64,000 nucleotides of DNA, from positions 124,001 through 188,000 of the forward strand of contig CAVSII010000003.1 of NCBI GenBank assembly GCA_963727955.1, given 5' to 3'. The notes under the pieces were generated by a model. It worked only from the letters and a program-made list of their open reading frames with translations. It had not been told where the DNA came from and did not search any database. Of the stretch, positions 62,218 to 64,000 are shown one piece after another (position 1 is the stretch's first letter; every line of letters begins with the position of its first letter). The position numbers and the translations under genes are program-made. This stretch comes from Bog-756 sp963727955. GTDB lineage: Bacteria > Actinomycetota > Acidimicrobiia > Acidimicrobiales > RAAP-2.

Positions 62218-63935
62218 GGTCTGGCCCCGACCCCCCGGAAGTCCACCGCCACCGCCTCGGGCCGGCCGGTCGACGTGTGCGGGTCAGCAGCCGCTTCGGC
62301 CGCCTGGCGGGCGTGGTAGCTCGAGCGGGTGAGCGGGGACGACTGCACATGGGAGAAGCCCATGGCCATGCCGGCCCTCCGGATGGCCTCGAACTCCTCG
62401 GGGGTCCACCAGCGGGCCACCGGCAGGTGACGTCGGCTGGGCCGGATGTACTGGCCCACGGTGACGATGTCGGTTCCCACCGCCCTCAGATCGGCCAGGG
62501 TGGCCAGAACCTCGTCCTTCCGCTCCCCCATTCCGAGGATGATGCCCGACTTGGTGGTCAGACCGGCATCCTTGGCCCTGGCCAGCACCCCGAGGCTGCG
62601 TCCATAGCCGGCCGAGGGGCGCACCGCCCTCTGCAGGCGGGCCACCGTCTCGATGTTGTGGTTGAGGACGTCGGGGCGGGCCTCGAACACGGTGGCCAGA
62701 GACGGTCCATGGCCTTTGCAGTCGGCGATGAGGACTTCGATGGTCGTGCGGGGGGTGCGTCGTCTGACAGCGGTGATGACCTCGGCGAAACCACTGGCCC
62801 CTCCGTCGGGCAGGTCGTCACGGGCCACGCAGGTGATGACGGCGTGGGCCAGCCCCAGCCGGGCCACCGCCTCGGCCACCCGGACCGGCTCTTGGGGATC
62901 GAGCGGCCGCGGGCGGCCCGTTCCGACCTGGCAGAACCCACATGCCCGGGTGCAGTCGGCGCCGTTGATCATGAAGGTGGCCGTACCGTCGGACCAGCAT
63001 TCGTAGATGTTGGGGCACCCGGCTTCCTCGCACACCGTGACCAGATCGAGATCACGCACGTCGTGTCGGAGGTCGAGGTAGGAGCGGCCCATGGTGGCGT
63101 TGACACGCAGCCACGTGGGTTTCCTCTCCCCCACCGGCACGCCACCCTCGGGATCGATGCCGGTGCGGCGGAGACGTCGTTGCAGAGCGCTGTGGCTCCC
63201 ACCCCGCCCGAGCACCACCGGCACACCGCCGCTGTCGCCGCCCGTGTGGCCCGAGCCACCGGAGTGGCTGAAATCGGTAACGGCCTGCAGGTCGTCAGCC
63301 TCTCCCCACACCTTCTGGGCCGACGCCGTCACCGCCGCAACCGCCTCGGCCATCGACACCCGGCGTCCTTCGGCGTGCAGCGACGTCACCGGGCGGTCGG
63401 CGATGCCGCAGGGAACGATGTGGCCGAACATGGCGAGGTCGCAGTCGACATTGAGAGCGAAGCCGTGGGTGGTGCGGCCCCGCGACGTCCGGACCCCGAC
63501 GGCGCCGATCTTCCGCGGGCCTCGCTCGGCATCCTCCTCGTCGAGTCCCACCCAAACGCCCGGGTAGCCGGACAGGCGTCCCACCGACGCCGGGTCGAGG
63601 CCGAGGCCCACCAGGGCGCCGATGACCACCTCCTCCACCTGGCGCACGTGGTGGACACCACGATGGGGACCACGGCCGACGCTGCGCAACGGGTAGCCGA
63701 TGAGCTGCCCCGGTCCGTGATAGGTCACGTCACCGCCCCGGTCGACATGGACCAGGTCGGCGCCCACCGCGGCGGGCTCGACCAACACGTGGCCCATGTC
63801 GCCGTTCACCCCGACGGTGTAGATGTGAGGATGCTCGAGGAGGAGCAGGTAGTCGTCGTCGGACCGCGAAGCGATGGCCCGTTGCAGGGCCCACGCCTCC
63901 TGGTAGGGCAGTCGGCCCAGCCAACGGATCCTCAT
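62214..63935 (-). CDS. Bifunctional LipB-LipA: octanoyltransferase fused to lipoyl synthase
   Basis: A single unbroken 573-residue frame. Residues 1-~215 are LipB: LLLEHPHIYTVGVNGD, GGDVTYHGPGQLIGYPL, the acyl-accepting lysine in PRKIGAVGVR, and the active-site cysteine in IVPCGIADRPV (near 175). A ~45-residue linker (HSGGSGHTGGDSGGVP) leads to LipA from ~266: the auxiliary cluster CEEAGCPNIYEC (CX4CX5C), the radical-SAM CTRACGFC (CX3CX2C), and the terminal SPLTRSSYHA. All catalytic residues of both enzymes are present, so the protein should transfer octanoate and then insert sulfur. lipB and lipA are normally separate, adjacent genes. Confidence 0.93.
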   Translation of the reverse strand: MRIRWLGRLPYQEAWALQRAIASRSDDDYLLLLEHPHIYTVGVNGDMGHVLVEPAAVGADLVHVDRGGDVTYHGPGQLIGYPLRSVGRGPHRGVHHVRQVEEVVIGALVGLGLDPASVGRLSGYPGVWVGLDEEDAERGPRKIGAVGVRTSRGRTTHGFALNVDCDLAMFGHIVPCGIADRPVTSLHAEGRRVSMAEAVAAVTASAQKVWGEADDLQAVTDFSHSGGSGHTGGDSGGVPVVLGRGGSHSALQRRLRRTGIDPEGGVPVGERKPTWLRVNATMGRSYLDLRHDVRDLDLVTVCEEAGCPNIYECWSDGTATFMINGADCTRACGFCQVGTGRPRPLDPQEPVRVAEAVARLGLAHAVITCVARDDLPDGGASGFAEVITAVRRRTPRTTIEVLIADCKGHGPSLATVFEARPDVLNHNIETVARLQRAVRPSAGYGRSLGVLARAKDAGLTTKSGIILGMGERKDEVLATLADLRAVGTDIVTVGQYIRPSRRHLPVARWWTPEEFEAIRRAGMAMGFSHVQSSPLTRSSYHARQAAEAAADPHTSTGRPEAVAVDFRGVGARP

Positions 63936-64000
63936 GGCCGGATCGGCCGACGTTGCACGGATGATCTCGCCACCGAGTGAGCCCTAGAGCTCGCCGGCCC
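63936..64000. other. Region upstream of lipB-lipA, cut by window edge
   Basis: On the minus strand a possible gene end (AGEL then TAG) lies just inside the window, 50 nt before the lipB-lipA start. In actinobacteria a 2-oxoacid dehydrogenase E2 gene often precedes lipB, but too little is visible to claim it here. Confidence 0.25.

Noticed and set aside
61974..63980. 668-codon plus-strand open frame opposite lipB-lipA and the M24 gene
   Set aside because: Its composition (His/Arg/Gly/Gln-rich, no motif) is that of an antisense shadow in GC-rich DNA. The opposite strand carries two fully recognisable enzymes.

Overview
The window is high-GC and densely coded. Starts are often GTG, and consecutive genes very often overlap by 4 bp (ATGA or GTGA), so the minus-strand runs look like long translationally coupled operons. 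The content (F420 genes cofD and cofE, a DUF5719 protein beside a giant family-2 glycosyltransferase, DUF2277, FtsH with an HEGGH zinc motif, an LppX/LprG-like lipid carrier, a biotin-dependent acyl-CoA carboxylase) points to an actinobacterium. I suspect class Acidimicrobiia from an uncultured or draft assembly, but that placement is inference. I saw no rRNA, tRNA, CRISPR array, insertion sequence or phage gene.

Layout. 1-9.3 kb: a Lon-substrate-domain protein (cut by the window edge), a large membrane protein, a CPBP protease, ftsH, a DUF2277 gene, an ArsR-SRPBCC fusion regulator with its own palindromic operator, and an ABC exporter beside a 49-codon small gene. 9.8-20.2 kb: an Ig-like repeat protein with four 258-bp repeats, an acyl-CoA ligase sandwiched between two paralogous unknown genes, a DUF5719 protein coupled to a 1167-residue glycosyltransferase, and a protein with KIPDx repeats. 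20.2-20.6 kb is a non-coding island with three kinds of repeat.

20.6-37 kb is a cell-surface polysaccharide locus on the minus strand. It has three family-4 and two family-2 glycosyltransferases, GDP-deoxyhexose reductase, a sugar-1-phosphate nucleotidyltransferase, a GalE-like epimerase, UDP-glucose dehydrogenase plus UDP-xylose synthase, and RmlB plus RmlD, ending upstream at birA. Together these would supply GDP-deoxyhexose, UDP-glucuronate, UDP-xylose and dTDP-rhamnose to the transferases. The plus-strand pair cofD-cofE interrupts it. birA is divergent from a biotin-carrying acyl-CoA carboxylase subunit. 38.9-47 kb holds metabolic genes (M20 hydrolase, GNAT, methylmalonyl-CoA mutase large subunit, rhodanese-ThiF protein, nitroreductase), a TetR regulator and a wrecked acyltransferase gene.

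47-64 kb: conserved hypotheticals, gpsA, pepA, a cob(I)alamin adenosyltransferase, metH, a DUF389 membrane protein, the lipid-carrier-like protein, a YdeI-like protein, a hotdog thioesterase, an SDR, an M24 peptidase, and a single gene encoding LipB fused to LipA. B12-linked enzymes recur (mutase, adenosyltransferase, MetH).

Sequence quality matters here. At least six otherwise normal genes are interrupted by a one-base indel, nearly all +1 insertions. One stretch near 46.4 kb is a string of homopolymers inside an acyltransferase gene. I read these mainly as assembly or sequencing errors. The most biologically interesting items are the LipB-LipA fusion, the small peptide beside the ABC exporter, the paralogue-ligase-paralogue operon, and the repeat island at 20.2-20.5 kb.
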